A stretch of DNA of 64,000 nucleotides from Cyanobacteriota bacterium SRBZ.bins.94.201705. Its GTDB lineage: Bacteria; Cyanobacteriota; Cyanobacteriia; Cyanobacteriales; Cyanobacteriaceae. The DNA lies in NCBI GenBank assembly GCA_030549855.1, contig JAUQQP010000035.1:36583-100582 (forward strand), written 5' to 3'. A model generated the notes under the pieces. That model worked only from the letters and a program-made list of their open reading frames with translations, did not search any database and was not told where the DNA came from. Both the position numbers and the translations under genes were made by a program. Each line of letters begins with the position of its first letter. Position 1 is the first letter of the stretch. Positions 9,897-19,303 of the stretch are shown here, one piece after another.

Positions 9897-10280
9897 ATGT
9901 CTCACTTCAGCAGTATTAAAACCCAAATTCGCAATCTAGAGTCTCTAAAGGCAGCCCTCAATGACTTGGGAATAGCCTGGAAAGAAGGCCCAGCGCCAAT
10001 TCGCGGCTACCGTGGCCAAACCGCCCAGGCACAAATCGTCATTGAACAGGAGAATAACTATGATATTGGCTTTGCCTGGAATGGTCAAGAGTATGAACTT
10101 GTAGCCGACTTGCAATACTGGCAACAACCTTGGTCTGTAGAGGGCTTCTTACAGCGTGTAACACAGGGATATGCCCTCCACACCATCCTGCGGGAGTCTG
10201 CTAAACAGGGTTTTGCCGTCACTGAACAACAGAAAAATGCTGACGGTTCTATTCGTCTTGTAGTACAGCGCTGGAATTAA
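9897..10280 (+). CDS. ycf35: DUF1257 / Ycf35 family protein
   Basis: 127 aa. MSHFSSIKTQIRNLESLKAAL at the N-terminus and YELVADLQYW with YALHTILRESAKQGF later are the hallmarks of DUF1257, the family of the plastid open reading frame ycf35. Soluble, no cysteine motif. Function not established. Follows DUF2997 by 55 bp and precedes a ferredoxin gene, a neighbourhood kept in many cyanobacteria. Confidence 0.88.
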   Translation: MSHFSSIKTQIRNLESLKAALNDLGIAWKEGPAPIRGYRGQTAQAQIVIEQENNYDIGFAWNGQEYELVADLQYWQQPWSVEGFLQRVTQGYALHTILRESAKQGFAVTEQQKNADGSIRLVVQRWN

Positions 10281-10366
10281 TAGGGAATTATACCAAAAGA
10301 AGTTGGGATGTCCTTTTACACATAATCCCCAACCTCTTAGGTAAAACCGAGACTCGGGGCAAATGG

Positions 10367-10400
10367 ACAAGGTGGAACAGTTGCCCACTGCCTACCTTGT
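10367..10400 (+). promoter_or_regulatory. nested inverted repeat in the ycf35-ferredoxin spacer
   Basis: ACAAGGT (10367-10373) pairs with ACCTTGT (10394-10400); inside it CAGT (10378-10381) pairs with ACTG (10387-10390) around a TGCCC loop. It is followed by a C run rather than T, so it does not look like a standard terminator. Could be an mRNA processing or stability element, or an operator for a dimeric protein. Confidence 0.4.
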
Positions 10401-10497
10401 TCCCCCCCACTAATATTATATAGACAAACGCTTATTATTACCATTGACCTGTGGGGCAGGGGGGCTATCGTTTTCCTTTTTCCTTTACTTTTTTGTT

Positions 10498-10983
10498 ATG
10501 TTGCAGCCTGAAGATTTCCAAGCTAAAGATTTCCAGCCGGAGAATAATGATGCCGAAAGAAGCCTGGCGCCAGAATTGGGAGGTATTTGGCGAGAGGAGG
10601 CGGAAAGGACGGGTTTTGAGCCAGAATTGGGTGGAGATGACCGTATTAAGGGGGTTTATGTGGACGAGGCTATCTGTATTGGCTGTAAACACTGTGCCCA
10701 TGTAGCTCCTAATACTTTTTATATAGAGGCGGAATATGGTCGCTCCCGGGTGTATAATCAGAATGGGGATCCAGAGGAGCTAATCCAAGAGGCTATTGAC
10801 ACTTGTCCCGTAGATTGTATCCACTGGTTGGACTTTGAGGAAATCAAACGACGGGAGGAGGAAAGAAAGAGTCTGGAGATTCGCCCTCTTGGTTTTCCCC
10901 AACATCATGCCTCCTCGAAGAGAGTTAAAAAGAGGAAACACCCCACCCCCTCTTCTGACAACTGGCCTATTATGCCCATTTAA
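10498..10983 (+). CDS. [4Fe-4S] ferredoxin
   Basis: 161 aa. A single cluster-binding domain with CIGCKHC (about residues 59-65) and CPVDC (about 100-104) gives four cysteines for one [4Fe-4S] cluster plus one extra. The flanks are longer than in a minimal ferredoxin: an acidic, repetitive N-terminal part with two copies of ELGG and a basic C-terminal tail (KRVKKRKH). I start at the ATG at 10498; a TTG at 10444 would add a hydrophobic, cysteine-containing leader that looks like noise. Likely an electron carrier in the stroma-equivalent cytoplasm; partner unknown. Confidence 0.85.
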   Translation: MLQPEDFQAKDFQPENNDAERSLAPELGGIWREEAERTGFEPELGGDDRIKGVYVDEAICIGCKHCAHVAPNTFYIEAEYGRSRVYNQNGDPEELIQEAIDTCPVDCIHWLDFEEIKRREEERKSLEIRPLGFPQHHASSKRVKKRKHPTPSSDNWPIMPI

Positions 10984-11006
10984 ACTTGTTTTTTGAAGTC
11001 ACTGCT

Positions 11007-11219
11007 ATGTCTGACGGCAACAATCAGCAGTTACCCTTCCCCCTAGCTTGTCTGGTGGGGATATTGGCGCCTCCTGTGGTTATGGGGCAACTGGTGGGCA
11101 ATATGCTTATGGATATGCTAGAAAATATGGGGAAGGACAGTGAGGAGATATTCCGCGCCCAAAGGTTGCCTCTTTTGAAGGAAAACCCCCGCCATCCTCC
11201 CCAAAAAACAGAGGCTTAA
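11007..11219 (+). CDS. small conserved cyanobacterial hypothetical protein
   Basis: 70 aa beginning MSDGNNQQLPFPLACLVG. A hydrophobic, proline- and glycine-containing stretch (about 12-35, ACLVGILAPPVVMGQLVGN) could be a membrane-associated hairpin; the end is polar and proline-rich. The ATG at 11007 is preferred over a start at 10986 because the extra residues look random. 23 bp after the ferredoxin gene, so probably co-transcribed. No function recognised. Confidence 0.6.
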   Translation: MSDGNNQQLPFPLACLVGILAPPVVMGQLVGNMLMDMLENMGKDSEEIFRAQRLPLLKENPRHPPQKTEA

Positions 11220-11253
11220 TTCAGGGAAATTACTGTTGTTCCTTAAGGGAAAA

Positions 11254-12087
11254 CTATGCTATTGTCCTTTTCACGAGGTGTTCTACTGTTAGTTTTTTCT
11301 CCTCAACGATAGCAGGCAAGTCCTGTATTACGAGGGAGCATTTCTTGATGAAGGCATCTGTCCATTTCTCGAACCATTTTAGCTGAAGTGCCGTTGCCGG
11401 CGCGGTAAGACTCCCCGGGAAATGGACTTTGCCTTTTTTATCCATCGAGAAGTTATGTAGCCATTCTACTTCCGGACGTGTTTCTTCAAAGTATTTGGCG
11501 GTGATAGTGTTGCCCAGATATTTACTTACAATGGCAGCAATGGCTTCAAAATAGATAATAACTTCACCAAGGGTAACCTTAACACCCCCCTCAGGGGTAA
11601 GGATGGATACTTTTTTCATCCCCAACGATTCTGGGTTTAATCCCCTGTCGAGACGGGTAGTGCCGTCATATTTGGCGTCGCGAAACACTCCACTGCTGAG
11701 ATAGGCGCCACTGAGGATTGCACCGGTTAAGTCGGCTTGAGTAAAATTAGCCTTACTCAAAAAACTACCGGTGAAGTTGGCCTCCTTAGCTATTACCTTA
11801 TGGCAATTTGCACCGATGAGGTAGGCTTTGATAAAATAAGCACCGGTGAGGTTGGCACCAGTGAGGTTGGCACCAGTGAGGTTGGCTTCGTTAAAATAAC
11901 ACCTGCTGAGGTTGGCACCAGTCAAATCGGCATCCCGTAAGTCGGCATAACTCAAATCTGCGCCTTCCAGGTTGATACCCCTTAACTGGGCCTTCCTCAA
12001 GTCTATTCTCCTCAGTTGTGCCTTGGAGAAGTTTCTTTCCCCTCTGTTGTATCTTTCCTGTATGTCAAAAACGCTGCTAGTTAGCAT
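11254..12087 (-). CDS. pentapeptide-repeat protein
   Basis: 277 aa. Residues about 18-130 are A(D/N)LxX repeats (for example ANLTGANLTGANLTGAYF) that form a right-handed quadrilateral beta-helix. The remaining 145 residues are not repeats: GVKVTLGEVIIYFEAIAAIV suggests a helical domain, and the end is basic and helical. No signal peptide. Pentapeptide proteins are abundant in cyanobacteria and mostly of unknown function. The repeats give strong local DNA repetition (GAGGTTGGCACCAGT units at 11850-11920). Confidence 0.85.
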   Translation of the reverse strand: MLTSSVFDIQERYNRGERNFSKAQLRRIDLRKAQLRGINLEGADLSYADLRDADLTGANLSRCYFNEANLTGANLTGANLTGAYFIKAYLIGANCHKVIAKEANFTGSFLSKANFTQADLTGAILSGAYLSSGVFRDAKYDGTTRLDRGLNPESLGMKKVSILTPEGGVKVTLGEVIIYFEAIAAIVSKYLGNTITAKYFEETRPEVEWLHNFSMDKKGKVHFPGSLTAPATALQLKWFEKWTDAFIKKCSLVIQDLPAIVEEKKLTVEHLVKRTIA

Positions 12088-12395
12088 CTAGTCGCCTCCC
12101 TTTCTAAGAGACTTGTCCAAGAGGTGAACACTAAAATCAACCCAGTACCCCTACAATTGTCACGTATATCTCTATAACCTCCTTATTTTCTTTAGGTTCT
12201 TTTTATTTTTAATCCTAATTTAATTGTAGCCAAAAATACAGCAGAAAAACCCCTTTTTTGCGCGGAAATGGAACATTTTTTACAAAATTTAATTTCTAGC
12301 TCCTATGGTCATATAGTAGTAAATTTGTTGGAGAATGGTAATGTAGAATACACGGAAAAACAAAAAGTAATATTTTTTACCAATCAGGCTGGAGT

Positions 12396-13997
12396 TTACT
12401 GCAAACCTAGGTGGGTTTTTAAAGGGAGTTTAAGATGTCGGAGGATTTCCTGATTGATTTGACTGCAGATGCGATCACCCCGTTGGCCGTATTCTAGTTT
12501 TATATCATCGACACAGAAATTAATCTGAAACTGATAGTAGAGATAGCCTTCATCGTGATTTAGGCCTTTAATCCAAATTTGAGGTGCCTGCCATTTATTT
12601 CTTTCTTTAAAGCGGGATTTTAGCCATTCATTTAATTCCAAGACGTAGTCATCCAGTCTGGTTTCGTCCCGTTTTGGTTTAGTAAGTTTTTGGTAGAGGC
12701 GGTAGGTTCTTTTTTTGAGCAAATTGATTTTTATTTCCCATTCTTGAGATATTATATAAAGGTCTTCTTCTTTGAGATTGGGGTCTTTTAGCCAAATACG
12801 ATACCATTCTCGTACTAATTCGATGAGACAGGTGGGGCATTTGGATTCGCTGATAGGTAGATTTATACTATTATCCGTTGGAGAATTATCTGGGGATATT
12901 GATAAGCCAATAAGGGAGAGGATTTGCTGGTATTCTTGATAGATGTTGTTGATTTCGTCAGCAGTTAAACCACCTTTTTCGGCAAACTGAATAGTGACGA
13001 CTAATGCTTCTAAGGATTCTTCAATTTCCTGTAGTTTTTGGTTGACTTTTTGTTCAGCAAGGAGGCGAAGTTTGCCATATTTTTGTTGTTCGTTGAGGGG
13101 GTGGCTGGGGTCATTTACAATATAGTATTTGTCAATGAGACTTATTTTGGTGTCAATGTCAGCAAGAGTGTCGGGGTGGGCTAAGACAATTTCTGTAATT
13201 AAATTGCGGGTATAGTCTATTTCCAACTGGGCAGGGATTTCTAGGGTGCTGGTATAGTAGTAATAAGAGGTGGGACGACTAAGGTTAGTGATAGTCTGGT
13301 TTTGGAGAATACTATTGGGGATGTAAATTTCACAATGGCGGTTAAAGAGGTAAAGTTTGGTAACACGGACACCAATACGTTGTAGCATACCGATAGTGCC
13401 GTCTTCCAAACGTAAAACATCCCCAAATTGAAAGGGGGTATCGATGAGTAAGACAATGCCGCTGAAAAAATTGGCCAGAATGTCTTTTAGGGCAAAACCG
13501 ATAATAAAAGTGGCACCCCCTAAAGCCACCCAAATGCCAGTTAAGTCTACCCCAAAGTTTTTTAAGACAAAGACAGCGGCTATTAAAAAGATAATCACCG
13601 GGGAGATGGCACCAACTAAGGGCAACAAAACGTCATCCCACATCACCTCCGTCTGTTTGGTGTATTCCCGCAAGTAGTATATCAATACTTGTTTCAAAAG
13701 AGTTACAGACCAGGAACTGAGAATAATTATTAAGGCGGCATTAAGAAACTTGAGGGTTAAACTCTGCCAGGAGAAATCTAATAGAGAAAATATAAATTTG
13801 GCATAAAGAAGAACAAAAATGGTGAGGATGGGGTTAATAGAAAGACTAAGGGTGACAAGAGGAATATCTGTGTCTAGACGTCGACAAAGGGGGAGTAAAA
13901 CCCAGTTTAAAAGGGCATAGAGACAGAGGAAACTAGGGGCAAAGAGGAGAACATGATATACAAGAGGGGGAAAATCTAACCAATATTGTAGCCACAT
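12396..13997 (-). CDS. MscS-family mechanosensitive channel
   Basis: 533 aa inner-membrane channel. Four to five membrane segments in residues 1-185, then the pore-lining helix and beta domain typical of Msc[36 protein letters not shown] region (about 155-190) and [24 protein letters not shown]. The C-terminal 300 residues are an enlarged cytosolic part, longer than the E. coli MscS (286 aa total), with charged helices. Gates in response to membrane tension, releasing solutes. Divergent from amt with 126 bp between; ATG at 13995-13997. Confidence 0.9.
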   Translation of the reverse strand: MWLQYWLDFPPLVYHVLLFAPSFLCLYALLNWVLLPLCRRLDTDIPLVTLSLSINPILTIFVLLYAKFIFSLLDFSWQSLTLKFLNAALIIILSSWSVTLLKQVLIYYLREYTKQTEVMWDDVLLPLVGAISPVIIFLIAAVFVLKNFGVDLTGIWVALGGATFIIGFALKDILANFFSGIVLLIDTPFQFGDVLRLEDGTIGMLQRIGVRVTKLYLFNRHCEIYIPNSILQNQTITNLSRPTSYYYYTSTLEIPAQLEIDYTRNLITEIVLAHPDTLADIDTKISLIDKYYIVNDPSHPLNEQQKYGKLRLLAEQKVNQKLQEIEESLEALVVTIQFAEKGGLTADEINNIYQEYQQILSLIGLSISPDNSPTDNSINLPISESKCPTCLIELVREWYRIWLKDPNLKEEDLYIISQEWEIKINLLKKRTYRLYQKLTKPKRDETRLDDYVLELNEWLKSRFKERNKWQAPQIWIKGLNHDEGYLYYQFQINFCVDDIKLEYGQRGDRICSQINQEILRHLKLPLKTHLGLQ

Positions 13998-14010
13998 AAT
14001 CAGGGAAATT

Positions 14011-14024
14011 GTATATCCGTATAC
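14011..14024 (+). promoter_or_regulatory. NtcA binding site upstream of amt
   Basis: GTATATCCGTATAC fits GTA-N8-TAC exactly and is itself palindromic apart from the centre. NtcA is the cyanobacterial nitrogen regulator and ammonium transporter genes are among its usual targets. It lies 100 bp before the amt ATG. A clean TAN3T -10 box at the expected 22-bp distance is not obvious, which keeps this from being certain. Confidence 0.65.
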
Positions 14025-14123
14025 AGAAAACCCGGGGAAAACCGTGAATATTTAACAGTTATTCCATGGTTTTACAACCGTTTTATAGAAGTTATCTCAC
14101 AGACTAGTGGAGAGTATAAGGGG

Positions 14124-15602
14124 ATGAGTTTAAGAAAAAGTAAACAAGGCTTGTCAAAAGGGCACAACAGTGTAGTACTGAGTCTGATAGATAAAATAAC
14201 TAGCCGGATTTCTCCCTATTGGTTAGCCTGTATTCCCCTGAGTGCCCTCTTAGTTGTAATCTGGGATGCGGCAGTAATGGCACAGGGGTTAGAAGGGCCT
14301 AAAACCCTGGAAGAGATAAAAATAATTCTAGATTCGGTATTCTTATTGTTCTGTGCGGTATTAGTAATATTCATGAATGCCGGCTTTGCCATGGTGGAAA
14401 CTGGTTTTTGTCGGCATAAGAATGCGGTAAACATCCTAGCCAAGAATTTGATTGTTTTTGCCATTGCCACTATAGCCTATTGGGCAGTGGGTTATGGTTT
14501 CATGTATGGGGAGGGGAACAGTTTTATTGGTACTCAAGGATTCTTTTTCCACGGAGACGGTACCCCCTATGGTAACGAAAACTATCCCAAGGCGGTACCA
14601 GCGGCCATTTCTTTCCTATTCCAGGTGGCCTTTGCGGCAACAGCAGCTACAATTGTTTCCGGTGCGGTAGCAGAGAGAATTCGCTTTGATGCCTTTTTGA
14701 TATTCAGTTTCCTCCTAGTGGCTATTTCCTATCCTATCACTGGCCGTTGGGCGTGGGATGGCAGTTGGTTGGCCAATTTAGGATTTAAGGATTTTGCCGG
14801 TTCCACTGTAGTACACTCTGTAGGAGGCTGGGCAGCATTGGTAGGTGCGGCAATTTTAGGCCCTCGTCAAGGGAAGTATTCTCCTGACGGCAAGGTCAAC
14901 GCCATTCCCGGTCATAATTTAAGTATTGCCACCCTGGGATGTCTAATTCTGTGGATAGGCTGGTTTGGCTTCAATCCTGGTTCAGAATTAGCGGCTACTG
15001 CTAATGTACCCTATATTGCCGTCACTACCAACCTGGCTGCTGCTGCCGGAGGGGTTGCTGCTACTATCACCTCCTGGTTTAAAGACGGCAAACCCGACTT
15101 GTCTATGATTATCAACGGCATTTTGGCTGGACTGGTGGCCATTACTGCCGGCTGTAACGTGGTGGGTTACTTCAGTGCTGTAATTATTGGTGTAATTGCT
15201 GGTGTTATAGTAGTATATTCGGTAGTATTATTCGATCGGGTGTTAAAAATAGACGACCCAGTGGGGGCCATATCTGTACACTTAGTAAATGGGGTGTGGG
15301 GCACTCTGGCTGTAGGCTTGTTTGCTACAGAAGGAGGACTGTTTACTGGGGGAGGTATTAAATTACTAATCAATCAGATTATTGGGATTGTAAGCATTGG
15401 GGCCTTTACAGTGATTTTCAGTGGTATAGTGTGGTATATATTGCGGGCAACCATTGGCATTAGAGTCACCCCAGAAGAGGAAGTCCAAGGGTTGGATATT
15501 GGTGAACATGGTATGGAAGCCTACAGTGGTTTTGTCAAGGAGGCAGATGTATTAACTGGCGGTTTTGCCATCAACTACGAAAGCAAGTCTGCCTCACAAT
15601 AA
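14124..15602 (+). CDS. amt: ammonium transporter (Amt family)
   Basis: 492 aa, about 11 membrane segments after a signal-peptide-like N-terminal segment (about 30-52). Amt signatures present: [22 protein letters not shown] (about 82-105), [20 protein letters not shown] (about 225-245) with the periplasmic-side histidine, and [16 protein letters not shown] (about 385-400) with the second pore histidine. Imports ammonium for glutamine synthetase. The upstream NtcA box fits induction under nitrogen limitation. No glnK/glnB gene is adjacent. A strong terminator follows. Confidence 0.96.
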   Translation: MSLRKSKQGLSKGHNSVVLSLIDKITSRISPYWLACIPLSALLVVIWDAAVMAQGLEGPKTLEEIKIILDSVFLLFCAVLVIFMNAGFAMVETGFCRHKNAVNILAKNLIVFAIATIAYWAVGYGFMYGEGNSFIGTQGFFFHGDGTPYGNENYPKAVPAAISFLFQVAFAATAATIVSGAVAERIRFDAFLIFSFLLVAISYPITGRWAWDGSWLANLGFKDFAGSTVVHSVGGWAALVGAAILGPRQGKYSPDGKVNAIPGHNLSIATLGCLILWIGWFGFNPGSELAATANVPYIAVTTNLAAAAGGVAATITSWFKDGKPDLSMIINGILAGLVAITAGCNVVGYFSAVIIGVIAGVIVVYSVVLFDRVLKIDDPVGAISVHLVNGVWGTLAVGLFATEGGLFTGGGIKLLINQIIGIVSIGAFTVIFSGIVWYILRATIGIRVTPEEEVQGLDIGEHGMEAYSGFVKEADVLTGGFAINYESKSASQ

Positions 15603-15610
15603 GGAGACAC

Positions 15611-15642
15611 AAGGGGGCATTGTCAACCACCCCCTTTTTTTT
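15611..15642 (+). terminator. Rho-independent terminator of amt
   Basis: AAGGGGG (15611-15617) and CCCCCTT (15630-15636) form a 7-bp stem around a 12-nt loop, followed by T residues to 15642. The hairpin overlaps the last codons and stop of the convergent crcB gene (stop at 15623-15625), so the two genes share it. Confidence 0.75.
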
Positions 15643-16027
15643 GTAGCCATTTATAGGCCATTAAATTCCCCAACTGGAGACAGACTACCCCCAAAATAGG
15701 ACTACTAAGCCAGTATATCAGACTTTCCTTGGAATTGCCGTGGTCCCACATGACAGAGGCATCCAGCTGGTAAGAGGAGAAGGTGGTAAAGGAGCCAAGG
15801 AAGCCTACCGATACCAACAAACGTATTTCAGACGAGATATTGGTTTTGATAGCCAGGGTAACAAACAAGCCCATGAGGAGACAACCAGAAGAATTGATGA
15901 TTACATGGGCAAGGGGTAAACCAACGCCTCCATGATAAAGCCAGGTTTCCAGATAATAACGACTCAATGCCCCACCAATGGCGCCTAGACTTACCGCCAG
16001 GGGTGTACGATATTTGTGTTTATCCAT
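15623..16027 (-). CDS. crcB: CrcB/Fluc fluoride channel subunit (second copy)
   Basis: 134 aa, four membrane helices. GGALSRYYLETW (about 18-30), VIINSSGCLLMG (about 43-54) and GFLGSFTTFSSYQLD (about 75-89) match the GxxxR, N and TTFS motifs of fluoride exporters. It overlaps the neighbouring crcB by 8 bp. Two unequal adjacent copies usually mean a heterodimeric antiparallel channel. The C-terminal end is basic (KWLQKKGGG). Confidence 0.9.
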   Translation of the reverse strand: MDKHKYRTPLAVSLGAIGGALSRYYLETWLYHGGVGLPLAHVIINSSGCLLMGLFVTLAIKTNISSEIRLLVSVGFLGSFTTFSSYQLDASVMWDHGNSKESLIYWLSSPILGVVCLQLGNLMAYKWLQKKGGG

Positions 16028-16409
16028 GGATTAACCGCGGCAGGAAAATACCAACTTCCAGAAGACTCATCCCCAAAAGAATACTTCCCAGATAGTATAA
16101 CAAAGCCCTTTTCTTTTCTCCCAGCTGCCACAAGGTAACAGTGTCTAGGATGAAGGTGGAAAAGGTGGTATAGGAAGCCAAAAAGCCATTGGCCAGTAGT
16201 ATTCTTAGGGGGTCATTTTTGAGAGAAATGCCGGTTACCACCCCCATAAAAAAGGCACCAGACAGATTAATGATAAAAGTACCAAAAGGGAAGTGGGTGC
16301 CCCACCATTCTGCCGAAAAACGGGTAAGATAATAACGGGCAACCGCGCCTGGTATAGCCCCTGTTATCACTACCAGGGTAGCAATTACTGGGTTAACTGT
16401 GGTGGACAT
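16020..16409 (-). CDS. crcB: CrcB/Fluc fluoride channel subunit (first copy)
   Basis: 129 aa, four membrane helices. GAIPGAVARYYLTRF (about 17-31), FIINLSGAFFMG (about 43-54) and GFLASYTTFSTFILD (about 75-89) mirror the partner encoded just downstream. It exports fluoride when paired. It starts only 2 bp after the selO stop, making it the fifth gene of a leftward run that begins at serS. I saw no fluoride (crcB) riboswitch; the tight join to selO leaves no room for one directly upstream. Confidence 0.92.
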   Translation of the reverse strand: MSTTVNPVIATLVVITGAIPGAVARYYLTRFSAEWWGTHFPFGTFIINLSGAFFMGVVTGISLKNDPLRILLANGFLASYTTFSTFILDTVTLWQLGEKKRALLYYLGSILLGMSLLEVGIFLPRLIHG

Positions 16410-16411
16410 GA

Positions 16412-17818
16412 TTATTTTTTTATCCCCTCTAATAGTTCATAAAAGGGCAGCCAATTATCATATTCAGATATAGGCCCCCATACTGATTCAATTATGTCTT
16501 TTGTGGGGACAATTTGGGGGTTATACTGGTGGAGGGTTTTTGCTATTTCATCTAACTCATCTCTTGTAAACTGTTCTAGACAACGGTGGTATAATCGCCG
16601 CCAATGGTTTATATTAGCTGCGTTTATCTCCCTATTTTCTAGGATTAAATTTTCGTCTGTATGCCAGCTATAGTTAAAATCCTGGGTTAAATGGGCAAAA
16701 AATTGATGGTAAAGGTATCCACTGTCTTTTAGCAAGATAATCGTCTGTTTAACTAGTTCTTCTCCCAGCTGTTTGTCGTCCAAGGATTTAAAACCAAGTT
16801 TTGAGAGCATCAAATCCCGGTAATATTGGCCATATAAATCATCAAAATAAGCCAACTCTTCCTCTAAATCCTGTTTAGGAATAACTAGACTAAGAGGCTT
16901 TTGTAATAACTCCAAATTCAGACGACAAATAAAAGGCTGATTGCCATAACTGTACCTGCCAGTATAGTCAAAATAGGCGGCGGTAAAAGAGGGATCCATA
17001 GTATATATAAAAGCATAAGGGCCATAGTCAAAACTTTCACCAGTGATGGACATGTTATCAGTATTCAAAACCCCATGACAGAAACCGGCAGCCATCCACT
17101 GGGCAGCAAGGAGGGCAATTCTTTGAACCAATTCCCTGTAAAATTGACGATAGGGATTATCTGAAGAGATAACGTGGGGATAATAGTAGTAGATAACGTG
17201 GTCTAACAGTTTTTTGACTAAATCGGGGCGCTGGTGGTAATAAAGACGCTCAAAAGTGCCAAAACGGATATGGGATTTACTAAGCCGTACCATAACAGAA
17301 CTACGAGTAGGTGACGGCTCATCGGTGCGCCAAAGAGACTCCCCAGTTTCAATAAGACAGAGACAGCGAGAAGTATTAACCCCAAGACGGTATAATGCTT
17401 CGGCGGCAATAACCTCCCTCACACCCCCCTTAAGGGTAAGCCGGCCATCTCCCTGGCGAGAAAAAGGAGTCCTCCCAGACCCTTTTGTGCCAAGATCATA
17501 TAATACCCCATCAGTACCCCTCACCTGACCATATAAAAAACCTCTGCCATCTCCCAGGTGGGGATTATAGACACCAAATTGATAACCGTGGTATTTGAGG
17601 GCTAAAAAAGGACGTACTCCTCTAAATTTCCCAAAGGCTTCAATCCAATGGTCAGGAGTGACAGTATTCTTGTCAATACCTAAAAGGGGTAACAAGTCGT
17701 AGTTAGCAAAGCGGAGAATGTGTTGGGGAAATTCGGCGGCAAACACCTCAGTATAAAAATCATCCCCCATATTCTCCATAACAGGCTCGTATTCCAAACA
17801 AAGAAAGGGATTTTTCAT
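16412..17818 (-). CDS. selO: SelO/YdiU-family protein adenylyltransferase
   Basis: 468 aa. Pseudokinase-fold enzyme that transfers AMP from ATP to protein Ser/Thr/Tyr. Seen: [20 protein letters not shown] with the invariant lysine (about 117-136), [20 protein letters not shown] (about 138-157), and [26 protein letters not shown] region (about 275-300) with the catalytic HGVLNTDN. SelO of E. coli and human is about 480-670 aa; the selenocysteine or Cys near the C-terminus of those proteins is not evident here. I start at the ATG 17818, 5 bp after the ROK gene; an upstream start would overlap it. Confidence 0.9.
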   Translation of the reverse strand: MKNPFLCLEYEPVMENMGDDFYTEVFAAEFPQHILRFANYDLLPLLGIDKNTVTPDHWIEAFGKFRGVRPFLALKYHGYQFGVYNPHLGDGRGFLYGQVRGTDGVLYDLGTKGSGRTPFSRQGDGRLTLKGGVREVIAAEALYRLGVNTSRCLCLIETGESLWRTDEPSPTRSSVMVRLSKSHIRFGTFERLYYHQRPDLVKKLLDHVIYYYYPHVISSDNPYRQFYRELVQRIALLAAQWMAAGFCHGVLNTDNMSITGESFDYGPYAFIYTMDPSFTAAYFDYTGRYSYGNQPFICRLNLELLQKPLSLVIPKQDLEEELAYFDDLYGQYYRDLMLSKLGFKSLDDKQLGEELVKQTIILLKDSGYLYHQFFAHLTQDFNYSWHTDENLILENREINAANINHWRRLYHRCLEQFTRDELDEIAKTLHQYNPQIVPTKDIIESVWGPISEYDNWLPFYELLEGIKK

Positions 17819-17823
17819 AACCA

Positions 17824-18723
17824 CTACTGTGAAGGGAAAAAAGTTTGCCATGCCAAAAAAGCGGCACCTACCATTCCCGCCTTCTCCCCCAATTGGGCTA
17901 CAGTTATTTTTAGGCCAACCCGGGAAGTAGGTAACACCCTTTTCTCTACCTCCCTAATAGTGGCAGGCAGAAAATATTTGGCACTTTTACTTATCCCTCC
18001 CCCAATAATCACTACCTCTGGCGTCAGTATGTAGATAATACTGGCTAATCCTGCCCCCAGTTTCCTACCATATTCCTGCCAAAAAGTCAAGGCCTCTGGG
18101 TCATTTTTTTCCGCCAATAGGCCTAACTGGGCGGGGGTTTTGCCAGTTTCCCGTATTATAGCAGTAGCAGAGACATACTGTTCCAAAGAGCCCTGGTTGC
18201 CACTGTTACAAGGAGGGCCATCGGGATTAAGGGTAATTAAGCCTAATTCGCCAGCAGCCCCCAAATGTCCTGTAAATAGTCTACCATTGAGGATAATGGC
18301 TCCACCTACCCCTGTGCCCAGGGTGAGAAGCACAAGATGGTTGTAGCCTTTGCCGGCGCCTAACCAGGCTTCCCCCAAACCGGCACAATTGGCATCATTA
18401 GCTATAACCGTCTGTAACCCCGTCTTTGCCTCCAACAATTGGGCAAGGGGTACATTTTGCCAGTCTGTAAGATTAATAGCTACTAATGCAATTCTTCCTG
18501 TAGCATCGGCAGGGCCAGGTGTACCAACCCCTAAGGCAATGGCCTGTTTATGGCGGTTGAGATGGTTGACGCCACGGGAAATGGCTTCTACTACGGCAGT
18601 GGGAGTGGAGGGTTGAGGGGTGGGAATGGTTAAAGATTCTAAACAGTCACCGGTGAGGGTAAAACGTCCCATTTTAATAGCAGTACCCCCTAAGTCTACA
18701 CCAATAACCTCCTTCATGGTCAT
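17824..18723 (-). CDS. ROK-family sugar kinase (probable glucokinase)
   Basis: 299 aa. ATP-binding [12 protein letters not shown] near the N-terminus, sugar-binding [16 protein letters not shown] (about 105-120), [15 protein letters not shown] (about 130-145). The family zinc motif CxCGxxGCxE is reduced to [13 protein letters not shown], so the second and third cysteines are serines, and the preceding His of the GEIGH motif is Leu; from memory this is common in cyanobacterial members. Likely phosphorylates glucose. Its ATG overlaps the rdgB stop as ATGA, which supports the start at 18723. Confidence 0.88.
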   Translation of the reverse strand: MTMKEVIGVDLGGTAIKMGRFTLTGDCLESLTIPTPQPSTPTAVVEAISRGVNHLNRHKQAIALGVGTPGPADATGRIALVAINLTDWQNVPLAQLLEAKTGLQTVIANDANCAGLGEAWLGAGKGYNHLVLLTLGTGVGGAIILNGRLFTGHLGAAGELGLITLNPDGPPCNSGNQGSLEQYVSATAIIRETGKTPAQLGLLAEKNDPEALTFWQEYGRKLGAGLASIIYILTPEVVIIGGGISKSAKYFLPATIREVEKRVLPTSRVGLKITVAQLGEKAGMVGAAFLAWQTFFPSQ

Positions 18724-19298
18724 GGTTTTCCTAAAAGAGACTGTAAAAGTGGACGAAATTGGGCAAAGGCTTTACCCCGGTGACTATAATTACCCTTCTC
18801 CTCTACAGACATCTGGGCAAAGGTTTTCCCAGCAGCAGGGATGTAGAATATAGGATCATAGCCAAAACCCCCTTCCCCCATGGGGCTTTCTGCAATTACC
18901 CCCTCACATACCCCCTCCGTTTCAATTACTATCTCTCCCCGGGGGTTAGCCAAGGCAATAACACAGACAAATTTTGCACTACGGTCTCTTACTCCTCGTA
19001 ATTCTTGCAAAATCCTAGCAATACGCTCACTGTCACTGTTACCATAACGGGCAGAATAGACACCAGGTTTACCCCCCAAGGCATTGACAGATAAACCAGA
19101 ATCATCGGCAATAGCCCACTGGTTTAGGGCCATGGCAGTGTGGGAGGCTTTTAGCCGTGCATTTTCCGCAAAGGTGCTGCCAGTCTCCCCTATCTCCAAC
19201 GCCGATGGCTTAGCTACCAATTCTACCGGCAACCCCTGTAAGTAAGCCTCCATTTCCCTCAACTTCCCCGGATTGCCAGTTGCCACCACTATTTTCAT
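18720..19298 (-). CDS. rdgB: RdgB/HAM1 non-canonical purine NTP pyrophosphatase
   Basis: 192 aa. Hydrolyses dITP, XTP and ITP to monophosphates, keeping them out of DNA and RNA. ATGNPGKLREMEAYL at the N-terminus, FAENARLKASHTA (about 47-59), ADDSGLSVNALGG (about 65-77), GFGYDPIFYIP (about 145-155), and SHRGKAFAQF near the end are all diagnostic. Start at ATG 19298 has a GAAGGGGA element at good spacing; a GTG at 19307 overlapping the serS stop is an alternative that would add three residues. Confidence 0.94.
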   Translation of the reverse strand: MKIVVATGNPGKLREMEAYLQGLPVELVAKPSALEIGETGSTFAENARLKASHTAMALNQWAIADDSGLSVNALGGKPGVYSARYGNSDSERIARILQELRGVRDRSAKFVCVIALANPRGEIVIETEGVCEGVIAESPMGEGGFGYDPIFYIPAAGKTFAQMSVEEKGNYSHRGKAFAQFRPLLQSLLGKP

Positions 19299-19303
19299 CC
19301 CCC

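Noticed and set aside
10444..10497. Longer ferredoxin start at a TTG
   Set aside because: Adds a hydrophobic Cys-containing leader not expected in a soluble ferredoxin; an ATG at 10498 is available.
12268..12453. 61-codon frame overlapping the mscS end
   Set aside because: Overlaps the end of a solid gene, no family, AT-driven composition.
15600..16500. Fluoride riboswitch before crcB
   Set aside because: crcB starts 2 bp after selO and no crcB-motif RNA was recognised.
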